Of a DNA stretch of 64,000 nt, positions 23,687-31,968 are shown piece by piece. The notes beneath the pieces are model-generated. The model did no database searches. It saw only the letters and a program-made list of their open reading frames with translations, and was not told the origin of the DNA. The position numbers and the translations under genes are program-made. The DNA comes from Blastococcus sp. URHD0036 (GTDB lineage: Bacteria > Actinomycetota > Actinomycetes > Mycobacteriales > Geodermatophilaceae): the NCBI RefSeq assembly GCF_000701365.1, contig NZ_JNIK01000011.1, positions 1 through 64,000 on the forward strand, in the 5' to 3' direction. The stretch's first letter is position 1. The number at the start of each line of letters is the position of its first letter.

Positions 23687-26591
23687 GGCAACCACGCGTG
23701 AGGGCGCCATCGCCGCCGCGCGGGAGAAGTACGGCTCGACCGCCAAGGTCGTCGCCGTCCGCAAGACCCGCAGTGGCGGGGTCATGGGCTTCTTCGCCAG
23801 CGAGCGCTACATCGCCGAGGTCGAGGAGGTGCCGGCCCGCCGTCCCGCGCCGCTGTCGGACTCCCGCCGCCGGATCGAGGCCGCGCTGAGCCGGGACGAC
23901 CGGTTCGTCGACGACTGGGACGACGACGGCTACACCCCGCCGCGCTCCGAGCCGGCACGGGGTCGGGCGGGCCGAGATGGAGCACGCGCGTCCCGGCCCG
24001 ACCCGGTCGACGAGCTCGCCGGCCTCCTCGGCCACGGGGGCGGCGACGCGCCGGAGCTGGACGTGTACTCGCGCAGCAGCTTCACCCGGGCCGCGGCCGC
24101 GAGCCGTCCCGCCGCCTCGCGGTCCACGGCTCCCGCTGCCTCGGCGCCGGCCGCCCGCACTGCCGCCGCCGCGCCCGCCGCCCGCGCTGCAGCACCGCAG
24201 CGCGCCCGGACCGGTGCCGCCGCCCGTCCGCCGGCCACCCCGCCGCTGGACCTCGACGAGCCCGCCGCTCCGTCGCTGTTCACCTCGGCCCTGGCCCAGG
24301 TCGTGAGCGACGACTCCGAGGTGCGCGCCGCCGTCGAGGAGGCGGTGGCCACCGCGGCACCGCAGACCCGCGCCACGTCGCCTGCCGCCGGCACCCCGGC
24401 CGGCTCGGCTCGCCCCGGCCGTCGCACCTCCGCCTCCGCCGCGCCCGCCGCCGGCGCCGGGCTGGCCGCCGCGCTGGCCGCCGTGCAGCAGGCTGCGGCC
24501 GACCGGGCCGCCGCCGAGCAGGCCGCCGCCCAGCGCGCCGAGGCCGCCCGTCTCGCCACCGAGCAGGAGGCCGCACGGATCACCGCCCAGCGCGAGGCCG
24601 CCCGCCTGGCCAAGCAGCGGGCAGAGGCCGAGAAGGCCGCGGCGGCCGAGGCCGCCCGCATCGCCGCCGAGCAGGAGGCCGCCCGTCTCGCCGCCGAGCA
24701 GGCGGAGGAGGCGCGCGTCGCCGCCGAGCAGGAGGCCGCCCGCATCGCTGCCGAGGAGGAGGCCGCCCGCCTGGCGGCCGAGCAGGAGGCCGCCCGCGTC
24801 GCCGCGGAGCAGGAGGCGGTTCGCCTGGCCGCCGAGCAGGAGGCCGCCCGGATCGCGGCGGAGCAGGAGGCCGTTCGCCTGGCCGCCGAGCAGGAGGCCG
24901 CCCGCATCGCCGCCGAGCAGGAGGCCGCCCGCATCGCCGCCGAGCAGGAGGCCGCCCGCATCGCCGCCGAACAGGCCGCGGCCGCCGAGGCCGCCCGCGT
25001 CCTCGCCGAGCGGGAGGCCGCGCGTCTGGCCGCCGAGCAGGAGGCCGCCCGTCTCGCCGCGGAGCAGGCCGCCGCGGCCGAGGCCGCCCGTCTCGCCGCC
25101 GAGCAGGCCGCGGCCGCCGAGGCCGCCCGCATCGCCGCGGAGGAGGAGGCCGGCCGTCTCGTCGCCGAGCGGCGGACGGCGCTCCTGGCCGCCGAGCGCG
25201 GAGCCGCCCGGCTGCGCGCCGAGCAGGCCGCCGCGGTGGCAGCCGCGGAGATCGCCGCCGAGCGCGAGGCCGGCCGGGTCGAGCCGGTGACCACCGAGTT
25301 CGCCAGCGCGACGGAGTCCCCGGTCGTGCCGGAGTGGCTGTCGGAGCCCGAGCTCGCCGCCGGTCCGGCCACCGTCCGCGAGGAGGCGATGGCCGAGGTC
25401 CTGCGCGCCGCCCTGGCGCACGACACCTCCGACGACGTCCTCACCGACATCCTGCGGGGCGTGCTCGCCAACGCCTCCCAGCGTCCGGTGGCCGCTCCCG
25501 CGCAGCGCCAGGGCTGGGTCGAGGGTGCCGCGGAGTCCGACGAGTGGGAGGTCGTGGCCGACGTCCTCGCCCCGACGGCGAGCGACCCGGCTCCCCTGGC
25601 CCTGGACGCCACGGCGATCCTGCCGCCGCTCTCGCTGCTGCCGCCGCGGACCCCGGGCGCGCAGCTGGCGATCCCGCCGCTGCTGGGTGGCCGCCCGCCG
25701 GTGCCGCCGGCACGCCGTCGTCCCCCCGTGCCCGGGCAGGCCGTGGCCCGCGTCGCCTCTGCCCGCGCTCCGCAGGGCCTGGCCACGGTCACCTCGCTGC
25801 CGACGTCCCGCGTCGGCGCCGTGCAGGGCGGTGGCGGCGCCGTCGTCGTCTCCTCGATCCGCGAGCGCTCCGGTGCCCTCGTGCCGACCGGCGCGATGGT
25901 CGACCCGCGGATGATCGAGGCGGTGGGGGTCGTCACCCGGCTGCGCGCGCTCGGCCTGCCCGAGGCGCTGCTCGGCGGCGGCTTCGCGGCCGACATCGCG
26001 GCGAACGGCACCTACGCCGCGCTCACCCGCGTCCTGGCGATGCTGCCGGCGGCGCCGCCGGTCCCCAACGGCCCGGGCGAGGTCCTCCTCGTGGTGGGTC
26101 CGGGCGCCGAGACCCTCGCGGCCGCCCGCTCCCTCGCCGCCTCCCTGCGGCTGGACCCGGACCGGCTGCAGTGGGCCAGCCGCGGCGACCTGGCCGGCCT
26201 GGTCCCCCAGGCCAGCCGGATCTCCTCGGTCGACATGGCCATGGAGCGCAAGCAGGACACCGCGCACGCCGGCGGCCTGACCGTCGTCGCCGTCGACGCG
26301 CCGCTGCGGTCCGGCGGGCGCACCTGGCTCGAGCAGATGCTGGCCATCTGGGCGCCGTCCGCGGTCTGGGCGGTCGTCGAGGCCACCCGCAAGGCCGAGG
26401 ACGTCGGTCCGTGGCTGGAGGCCCTCCCGCGGGTGGACGCCCTCATGGTCCAGGACACCGACCTCACCGCCGATCCCGCCGCCGTGCTGTCCCGCGCCGC
26501 CGTCCCGGTGGCGCTGCTGGACGGCGCCCGGGCCACCGCCCACCGCTGGGCCTCTCTCCTCTGTGAGCGGCTGGAGGCCGTCGAGGCATGA
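23667..26591 (+). CDS. flhF: FlhF-like protein with degenerate GTPase domain and long Ala/Glu helix
   Basis: This 974-residue protein sits where flhF normally follows flhA. Residues 1-55 match the FlhF N-terminal domain (EGAIAAAREKYGSTAKVVAV, then SGGVMGFF). Residues ~56-270 are Ala/Pro/Arg-rich. Residues ~272-538 consist of tandem EQEAARIAAEQEAARLAA units, predicting a single long helix or coiled coil. Residues ~750-974 align in layout with the SRP-type NG domain, but the P-loop position reads VVGPGAETLAAARSL, the DTAG position reads VVAVDAPLRSGG and the TKLD position reads MVQDTDL. Nucleotide binding is therefore probably lost. FlhF places and counts flagella; here a scaffold role is inferred. 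Start GTG 23667 has GGGAGTGG. Usual FlhF is 370-450 residues. Confidence 0.82.
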   Translation: MPLPSVEATTREGAIAAAREKYGSTAKVVAVRKTRSGGVMGFFASERYIAEVEEVPARRPAPLSDSRRRIEAALSRDDRFVDDWDDDGYTPPRSEPARGRAGRDGARASRPDPVDELAGLLGHGGGDAPELDVYSRSSFTRAAAASRPAASRSTAPAASAPAARTAAAAPAARAAAPQRARTGAAARPPATPPLDLDEPAAPSLFTSALAQVVSDDSEVRAAVEEAVATAAPQTRATSPAAGTPAGSARPGRRTSASAAPAAGAGLAAALAAVQQAAADRAAAEQAAAQRAEAARLATEQEAARITAQREAARLAKQRAEAEKAAAAEAARIAAEQEAARLAAEQAEEARVAAEQEAARIAAEEEAARLAAEQEAARVAAEQEAVRLAAEQEAARIAAEQEAVRLAAEQEAARIAAEQEAARIAAEQEAARIAAEQAAAAEAARVLAEREAARLAAEQEAARLAAEQAAAAEAARLAAEQAAAAEAARIAAEEEAGRLVAERRTALLAAERGAARLRAEQAAAVAAAEIAAEREAGRVEPVTTEFASATESPVVPEWLSEPELAAGPATVREEAMAEVLRAALAHDTSDDVLTDILRGVLANASQRPVAAPAQRQGWVEGAAESDEWEVVADVLAPTASDPAPLALDATAILPPLSLLPPRTPGAQLAIPPLLGGRPPVPPARRRPPVPGQAVARVASARAPQGLATVTSLPTSRVGAVQGGGGAVVVSSIRERSGALVPTGAMVDPRMIEAVGVVTRLRALGLPEALLGGGFAADIAANGTYAALTRVLAMLPAAPPVPNGPGEVLLVVGPGAETLAAARSLAASLRLDPDRLQWASRGDLAGLVPQASRISSVDMAMERKQDTAHAGGLTVVAVDAPLRSGGRTWLEQMLAIWAPSAVWAVVEATRKAEDVGPWLEALPRVDALMVQDTDLTADPAAVLSRAAVPVALLDGARATAHRWASLLCERLEAVEA

Positions 26592-26836
26592 ACCCGCTGC
26601 GCTGGGAGGTCCTCGGGCTCGCGTTGGTGCTGGCCCTGCCGGTGCTCGCCATGGGGTACCGGGGAGACCTGACGCTCGACGACATGGTGACCCGGCTCCC
26701 CTGGTGCCTGGTCGCGGCCTGGGCAGTGGTCGCGCTGCTCTCCGCCGTCGCCCGTCCGCGGACCCCCGCGGAGAAGCCGTCGCGGCACGCCCAGCCGGCG
26801 ACGGAGCCCGAGCCGGAGTCCACGCCGGCCCCCTGA
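26588..26836 (+). CDS. Small membrane protein at end of flagellar locus
   Basis: This is an 82-residue protein of unknown function, coupled to the flhF-like gene by an ATGA overlap. It has two hydrophobic segments (VLGLALVLALPVLAMGY; CLVAAWAVVALLSAVA) separated by a short polar loop and followed by a Pro/Glu-rich tail. No family is recognised. The tight coupling suggests a partner role for the FlhF-like protein, perhaps as a membrane anchor (inference). It is the last gene of the flagellar block. Confidence 0.7.
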   Translation: MNPLRWEVLGLALVLALPVLAMGYRGDLTLDDMVTRLPWCLVAAWAVVALLSAVARPRTPAEKPSRHAQPATEPEPESTPAP

Positions 26837-26856
26837 CACCGCCCCCCTCCCGCGCT

Positions 26857-26920
26857 TCTGCGGTGTTCCTCGTGCCTCTGCGGCGTTGCAGTGCCGGAAA
26901 GGCGCGAGGAACACCGCAGA
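26857..26920. repeat. Palindromic intergenic repeat, copy A
   Basis: A 64-bp near-palindrome with perfect 16-bp outer arms (TCTGCGGTGTTCCTCG / CGAGGAACACCGCAGA) and an inner, less perfect stem. It lies 20 bp after the last flagellar gene. The same element recurs at 27918, 44314 and 44408. It may act as a 3'-end hairpin here. Confidence 0.8.
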
Positions 26921-26991
26921 CGTATCCGGGCGCTGTCCACAGATCCGCTCCCGGGCGCCCGATCGGCCGGATCGCTCACGACGCTCGCCGG

Positions 26992-27906
26992 GTGACTCCC
27001 GACGACCACCCGCTGCTGCTGCGTCCCATCGCCCTCGCCCGAGGACTCTCCGACGACGAACTCGCCCGCCTGGTGCGGCGACGAGAACTCGTCCGGCTCC
27101 AGCGGGGCGCCTACCTCGGTCCGGACGTCGCCCCCGACGAGCGACTCCGCCTGCTGGCGACCGTCGCCGGACTGCGGGTACCGGGAGTGGTCAGCCACGC
27201 CTCGGCGGCACTGCTCCACGACCTGCCGCTCTGGCGTATCCCCGCCGCCCGGGTGCACGTGACGCGCCGTCCGCCGGCCGCGGGCAGCGGGAGCGCGCGC
27301 GTCCACCTGCACGTCGCCCGGTTGCCGGACGAGTCCGTGGCGCAGGTCGACGACGTCCCGGTCACCGACGTCACCCGCACCGTGCTCGACCTCGCGCGGA
27401 CGACGCCGTTCGAGTCCGCCGTCGTCGTCGCCGACGCCGCCCTGTCCCGGAAGCAGACGACCAGCGAGCTGCTGCAACGCGCCCTCGCGGAGATGGGTCC
27501 GGTGCACCGAGCACGGCGGGCCGCGCGTGTGGTGAGCTTCGCGGACGGACGCAGCGAGAGCGTCGGAGAGAGCCGCAGCCGGGTGCTCATCCACCGGCTC
27601 GGCCTCCCTGCGCCCGACCTGCAGACGCCGGTGTACGGCGCACGTGGCGAGTTCCTCGGGCGGTGCGACTTCAGCTGGGAGGAGGAGCGGACCGTCGCCG
27701 AGTTCGACGGGCGGGTCAAGTACGGGCGGCTGCTCCGGCCGGGACAGGACCCCGGGGACGCCGTCTTCGACGAGAAGCAGCGCGAGGACGCCATCCGCGA
27801 CGCCGGGCGGGAGGTCGCGCGGTGGATCTGGTCCGACCTCGGTGCGCCGCGAGCTGTCGGCGACCGGCTGCGGCGGGCCTTCGCGCGTGGCCGTCGGCGC
27901 CCCTGA
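26992..27906 (+). CDS. AbiEi-like winged-helix / DUF559-like nuclease-fold protein
   Basis: This 304-residue protein resembles the widespread actinobacterial orphan family annotated as type IV TA AbiEi-like. The N-terminal ~75 residues look like a winged helix (GLSDDELARLVRRRELVRLQRGAYL...VSHASAALLHDLPL). The C-terminal part has a Vsr/DUF559-like pattern (CDFSWEEERTVAEFDGRVKYG...FDEKQREDAIRDAGREVARWIWSDL), with candidate acidic residues in FDG and a conserved DAIRD helix. There is no partner AbiEii-like toxin next to it, so a toxin-antitoxin role is doubtful. Start GTG 26992. It is flanked by repeat copies A and B, an unusual arrangement. Confidence 0.7.
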   Translation: MTPDDHPLLLRPIALARGLSDDELARLVRRRELVRLQRGAYLGPDVAPDERLRLLATVAGLRVPGVVSHASAALLHDLPLWRIPAARVHVTRRPPAAGSGSARVHLHVARLPDESVAQVDDVPVTDVTRTVLDLARTTPFESAVVVADAALSRKQTTSELLQRALAEMGPVHRARRAARVVSFADGRSESVGESRSRVLIHRLGLPAPDLQTPVYGARGEFLGRCDFSWEEERTVAEFDGRVKYGRLLRPGQDPGDAVFDEKQREDAIRDAGREVARWIWSDLGAPRAVGDRLRRAFARGRRRP

Positions 27907-27917
27907 CCGGGCGCCTC

Positions 27918-27977
27918 TGCGGTGTTCCTCGCGCGCTTGCGGCGGTGCAACACCGCAAGAGCGCGAGGACAACCGCA
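27918..27977. repeat. Palindromic intergenic repeat, copy B
   Basis: A 60-bp copy between two convergent genes. The outer arms TGCGGTGTTCCTCGCGC and GCGCGAGGACAACCGCA match except for two positions; an inner stem CTTGCGG...CACCGCAAG is also kept. Its position suggests a shared bidirectional terminator. Confidence 0.8.
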
Positions 27978-27997
27978 AACGCCGCCCGGCGGGCGGG

Positions 27998-29296
27998 TCA
28001 GAGGGGGAGGTCCTCCAGCATCTCGGTGACCAGCGCGGCGATCGGCGAGCGCTCCGAGCGGGTCAGCGTCACGTGCGCGAACAGGGGGTGGCCCTTCAGC
28101 GCCTCGATGACCGCCGCGATGCCGTCGTGCCGGCCGACCCGCAGGTTGTCCCGCTGCGCGACGTCGTGGGTGAGCACCACCCGCGAGCCGGAGCCCAGCC
28201 GCGACAGCACCGTCAGCAGGACGCCGCGCTCCAGGGACTGCGCCTCGTCGACGATCACGAAGGAGTCGTGCAGCGAGCGGCCGCGGATGTGGGTCAGCGG
28301 CAGCACCTCGATCAGGCCGCGGGAGGCGATCTCGTCGGTCACCGCCGGGGAGACCAGCGCGCCGAGCGTGTCGTAGACCGCCTGCGCCCACGGCGACATC
28401 TTGTCGCCCTCGCTGCCCGGCAGGTACCCGAGCTCCTGGCCGCCGACGGCGTAGAGGGGCCGGAAGATCACGACCTTCTTGTGCGCCCGACGCTCCATCA
28501 CCGACTCCAGCCCGGCACACAGGGCCAGCGCCGACTTGCCGGTGCCGGCGCGGCCGCCGAGCGACACGATGCCGATCTCCGGGTCCAGCAGCAGGTCCAG
28601 CGCCACCCGCTGCTCGGCGGACCGCCCGTGCAGGCCGAACGCCTCCCGGTCGCCGCGCACCAGCCGCACCTGCTTGTCGGGCGTGACCCGGCCCAGCGCC
28701 GACCCGCGGGAGGAGAGCAGCACCAGCCCGGTGTGCGCCGGCATCTCCGCGGCGGCCGGCACGAAGGCCTCGCCGGAGTCGTAGAGGCTGTCGAGCTCGG
28801 CGTCCTCCAGAGAGAGCTCGGCCATCCCGGTCCACCCGGCGTCGACGGCCTCCATCACCCGGTACTCGTCGGTGTCCAGGCCCACGGCGGCGGCCTTGAC
28901 CCGCAGCGGCACGTCCTTGGTGATGAGGCAGACGTCCCGGCCCTCGGCGCGCAGGTTCAGCGCCACCACCATGATCCGGCTGTCGTTGCTGTCGTTGCGG
29001 AAGCCGGCCGGGAGCACCGACGGGTCGCTGTGGTTCAGCTCGACGTGCAGCGTGCCGCCGTCGTCACCGATCGGGACCGGGGCGTCGAGCCGCCCGTGGG
29101 AGACGCGCAGATCGTCGAGGATCCCCAGGGCCTGGCGGGCGAACCACCCGAGCTCGGGGTGGTGCCGCTTGTCCTCGAGCTCACCGATGACGACCAGCGG
29201 GAGGACCACGTCGGAGTCCCCGAAGCGGCGCATCGCGCCCGGGTCGGAGAGCAGGACGGAGGTGTCGAGGACGAACGTGCGGCGGCGAGTGGTCAC
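27998..29296 (-). CDS. phoH2: PIN domain-PhoH ATPase fusion (PhoH2 type)
   Basis: This is a 432-residue two-domain protein like mycobacterial PhoH2 (Rv1095). The N-terminal PIN RNase domain ([26 protein letters not shown]-rich segment [26 protein letters not shown]) carries the acidic metal site. The C-terminal PhoH domain has Walker [12 protein letters not shown], the PhoH-typical [17 protein letters not shown], and Walker [13 protein letters not shown]. Known family activity is ATP-dependent RNA unwinding and cleavage. Start GTG 29296 is chosen because GGGAG lies 7 bp upstream; a further in-frame start at 29326 lacks this. Its 3' end faces repeat B. Confidence 0.93.
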   Translation of the reverse strand: MTTRRRTFVLDTSVLLSDPGAMRRFGDSDVVLPLVVIGELEDKRHHPELGWFARQALGILDDLRVSHGRLDAPVPIGDDGGTLHVELNHSDPSVLPAGFRNDSNDSRIMVVALNLRAEGRDVCLITKDVPLRVKAAAVGLDTDEYRVMEAVDAGWTGMAELSLEDAELDSLYDSGEAFVPAAAEMPAHTGLVLLSSRGSALGRVTPDKQVRLVRGDREAFGLHGRSAEQRVALDLLLDPEIGIVSLGGRAGTGKSALALCAGLESVMERRAHKKVVIFRPLYAVGGQELGYLPGSEGDKMSPWAQAVYDTLGALVSPAVTDEIASRGLIEVLPLTHIRGRSLHDSFVIVDEAQSLERGVLLTVLSRLGSGSRVVLTHDVAQRDNLRVGRHDGIAAVIEALKGHPLFAHVTLTRSERSPIAALVTEMLEDLPL

Positions 29297-29548
29297 GGAT
29301 CGACTCCCGTGGGGTGCACAGCGCACCCCGGCTCGAAGGCGGCCGGGCCCCGGCTGGAGAGCCGGGTACCGGCCCTCCTGGTCGACGAACTCGTCAGCAC
29401 CAACCGGGCCTCCCGTGGACGCCGGAGGGATCCCCGTCGTCCATCCCGGACGCTAGGCCCGGGAAGTGACAGGAACATGTCGGGCGGGCCACGTGTCCCT
29501 CGAACGGAGCACCAGCCGCACCACCCGTCCGGCCGGTCCCGGAGGGGA
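29297..29548. other. Intergenic region upstream of phoH2
   Basis: This 252-bp stretch has no convincing gene. It should contain the phoH2 promoter (minus strand). It holds a small hairpin GGGGTGC/GCACCCC near 29312-29330. No clear -35/-10 pair was found. Confidence 0.4.
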
Positions 29549-29818
29549 TCACCAGTCCCGGGGCAACCGCTCCGGGGGCACCCGCGGCAGGGTCGGCGCC
29601 TCCCGGGTGGCCGGGAAGGGCTCGGCCTCCGGGAGCGCGTCGCGGCCGGTCCCGCGGCGCGGCCGTGCGGCCACCAGCGCCCAGACCAGCGGCACGACGA
29701 ACACCGGCCACTGCAGCGACAGGTCGCCGAACGCCAGGATGCCGGCCAGCAGCAGGACGGCGAGGCAGCCCGCCGTCCAGAGCCCGAGCAGCCGGGCCTC
29801 GCGGGGGTCCCGCCGCAC
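29549..29818 (-). CDS. Small two-helix membrane protein
   Basis: This is an 89-residue hypothetical protein translated just after the DUF885 gene (start GTG 29818, 9 bp past its stop). It has a charged N-terminus (RRDPREARLLG), two adjacent hydrophobic helices (LWTAGCLAVLLLAGILAFG; WPVFVVPLVWALVAA), and an Arg/Pro/Glu-rich cytoplasmic tail. It resembles short 2TM-domain proteins common in actinobacteria. No specific function can be given; the start codon is uncertain. Confidence 0.5.
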   Translation of the reverse strand: MRRDPREARLLGLWTAGCLAVLLLAGILAFGDLSLQWPVFVVPLVWALVAARPRRGTGRDALPEAEPFPATREAPTLPRVPPERLPRDW

Positions 29819-29826
29819 CGCGCGCC

Positions 29827-31044
29827 TCAGGCGGCCTGCAGCTCGCCGGACACGACGGCCGGGGTTAGCGGCTCGTCCAGCAGGCGCAGGAAGCGGTCGG
29901 ACCCGGACTGCTCCGCGGGGCGGGCGTCCAGCCAGCGGGAGAGCAGCTCGTACCCCTCGACGTAGGTGGTGATGTAGGCACGCCACAGCGGGTGGGTGAG
30001 GAAGCGCAGCTGCTGGCGGGCCCGCTCGTCGCTGACCAGCGACCAGCGCTGCAGGTGGGCGACGACGTCGTCGGGGTCGGCGCCGCGGTCGTGCAGCATC
30101 AGCGCGGCGTCCTGACGCACGCGGTTGAGCGGCGCGGCCGCCGCCGACACCCGCTCGGCCAGGTCGCCGTCGAACCGCAGGCCGAGGTCGCCGAGCACGT
30201 CGGCGGCCCACGCGCCCCACCCGTCACCGATCGAGGCCTGCACCCCCAGGTCGGCCAGTCCCTCGGCCATCAGGCACTCGGGGGTGTTGACGAGGAACAC
30301 CGTGTGCTCGACCCGCCCGGCGCGCTCGACGAGGCCCTGCTCCTTGCGGCAGTGCTCGGTGTGGTGGCCCGGGTAGGACTCGTGCGCGACGAGGTGCGGC
30401 AGCTGGCTGAGCCGGTGCGGCAGGTCGGCGTTGATGGCGACCCGCGAGCGGTAGGCGCCCTCGTAGTAGTTGAAGCCCGACCACGGCTTGTCGGTGACGA
30501 CCTCGTACCGCACCGTCTCGGCCTCCGGCAGCCCGTACCCGGTGCGCACCCGGTCGCGCAGCGCGCTGGACAGCGCCTGGACGGCGACCTCCAGCCGCTG
30601 CGGCGGGCACTCCTCGCGGCGGCGGTGGCGGGCGTAGCGCTCGGCGAGGGTGCCGTCGCCGGGCAGCAGCTCCTCCAGCGCGGCGTGCGCGGCCGCGTAC
30701 TCGGCCGGGTCGCCGAGGACGACGTCCACCTGGAAGTAGCTGCGGACCTCGTCGCGGAACGCCACCGGCTCGCCGCTCATCTTCCGCGCGCTGCACTCCA
30801 GCGCGGTCAGCTGGCCGCGGAGGAACTCCGTCCGGTCGGCCGGGAGACCGGCGGCGTCGAGCTCACCGAGCAGCACCCGCGCCTGGTCGCGCAGGCCCCG
30901 GGGAGTCGGTGCCGGCTCGTCCTCGACCGCGGCCCGCACCCGCGGGTCCCCGGTGTAGGCGTCGACGAACCCGCTCTCCAACCGGTCGAACCGCAGCCCC
31001 AGCCGGACGTACTCGAGGGCGAGGTCGGCCTGCGCAGCACTCAT
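29827..31044 (-). CDS. DUF885 family protein, predicted metallopeptidase
   Basis: This 405-residue protein of the DUF885 family is usually treated as a zinc peptidase. The metal site HESYPGHHTEHC is clear, with a later Glu-containing helix NTPECLMAEGLADLG expected to supply another ligand. It is shorter than secreted DUF885 proteins (~550-600) and has no signal peptide, so it is probably cytoplasmic. Start ATG 31044 lies 13 bp after the uppS stop; an ATG 21 bp further upstream would overlap uppS. The substrate is unknown. Confidence 0.85.
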   Translation of the reverse strand: MSAAQADLALEYVRLGLRFDRLESGFVDAYTGDPRVRAAVEDEPAPTPRGLRDQARVLLGELDAAGLPADRTEFLRGQLTALECSARKMSGEPVAFRDEVRSYFQVDVVLGDPAEYAAAHAALEELLPGDGTLAERYARHRRREECPPQRLEVAVQALSSALRDRVRTGYGLPEAETVRYEVVTDKPWSGFNYYEGAYRSRVAINADLPHRLSQLPHLVAHESYPGHHTEHCRKEQGLVERAGRVEHTVFLVNTPECLMAEGLADLGVQASIGDGWGAWAADVLGDLGLRFDGDLAERVSAAAAPLNRVRQDAALMLHDRGADPDDVVAHLQRWSLVSDERARQQLRFLTHPLWRAYITTYVEGYELLSRWLDARPAEQSGSDRFLRLLDEPLTPAVVSGELQAA

Positions 31045-31057
31045 GACCGGAAGTCTC

Positions 31058-31837
31058 TCAACCACCGAAGCGGCGGTGCCGCGCCGAGTAGGCCCGCAGG
31101 GCGCGCAGGAAGTCGACCCGGCGGAACTCCGGCCAGTAGACGTCGGTGAAGTAGAACTCCGAGTGCGCGGTCTGCCAGAGCAGGAACCCGGAGAGCCGCT
31201 GCTCGCCGCTGGTCCGGATCACCAGGTCCGGATCGGGCTGGCCGCGGGTGTAGAGGTGCTCGGCGATGTGGTCGACGTCGAGGGACTCGACCAGCTCCTC
31301 CAGGGACGTGCCCCGGGTGGCGTGCTCGGCCAGCAGGGAGCGGACGGCGTCGGCGATCTCCCGCCGTCCGCCGTAGCCGACGGCGAGGTTCACCGTCGCC
31401 CCGGGCCGGTCGCGGGTGGCCTCCTCGGTCTGCTTGAGCACGGCCACGGTCTCCGCCGGCAGCAGCTCCAGGGCGCCGACCGGGTGCAGCTGCCACCGCC
31501 GGCCGGGCGCCGACAGGTCCTCGGCGACGCCCTCGATGATCCGCAACAGCGGGAGCAGCTCGGGCTCGGGCCGGGTGAGGTTGTCGGTGGAGAGCAGGAA
31601 GAGGGTGACGACCTCGACGCCGGCCTCGTCGCACCAGGCGAGCATCGAGGCGATCCGGTCGGCGCCCCGGCGGTGCCCGGCGTTGGGGTCCTCGAGCCCG
31701 ATCGACCGCGCCCACCGGCGGTTCCCGTCGACGATCACGCCCACGTGCCGCGGGGTGTCGGCGCCGACCAGCCCCCGCGCCAGGCGGCGTTCGTAGAGCT
31801 GGGTGAGGGCATCGCGAACGAACTGGCGCACCCCCAC
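31058..31837 (-). CDS. uppS: Short-chain Z-isoprenyl diphosphate synthase / UppS family
   Basis: A cis-prenyltransferase that condenses isopentenyl diphosphate onto an allylic starter. The 259-residue product has the family motifs HVGVIVDGNRRWAR, LFLLSTDNLTRP, NLAVGYGGRREI and DLVIRTSGEQRLSGFLLWQ. Similarity to M. tuberculosis Rv1086 (a C15 synthase, 262 residues), plus the adjacent hemolysin III gene as in that genome, favours the short-chain enzyme over decaprenyl synthase. GTG 31837 lies 7 bp after TAGGGT, a leaderless-type start; GTG 31846 is the main alternative. Confidence 0.92.
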   Translation of the reverse strand: MGVRQFVRDALTQLYERRLARGLVGADTPRHVGVIVDGNRRWARSIGLEDPNAGHRRGADRIASMLAWCDEAGVEVVTLFLLSTDNLTRPEPELLPLLRIIEGVAEDLSAPGRRWQLHPVGALELLPAETVAVLKQTEEATRDRPGATVNLAVGYGGRREIADAVRSLLAEHATRGTSLEELVESLDVDHIAEHLYTRGQPDPDLVIRTSGEQRLSGFLLWQTAHSEFYFTDVYWPEFRRVDFLRALRAYSARHRRFGG

Positions 31838-31968
31838 GCCGGTCACCCTAGGCCCCGGCGCGACCGCCGTCGCACCCCCGGAGAGGCCGTCGGACGCCCA
31901 GCCGGTTGACAGGCAGCTCACAGCCGCGATCTGGTGCAGCGGCACCTACGGCTCCGTAACCTCGGAGC

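Noticed and set aside
21077-26543. Long minus-strand frames opposite flhA and the flhF-like gene
   Set aside because: They mirror the codon pattern of the plus-strand genes; the Gly/Leu repeat is the reverse of the Ala/Glu repeat.
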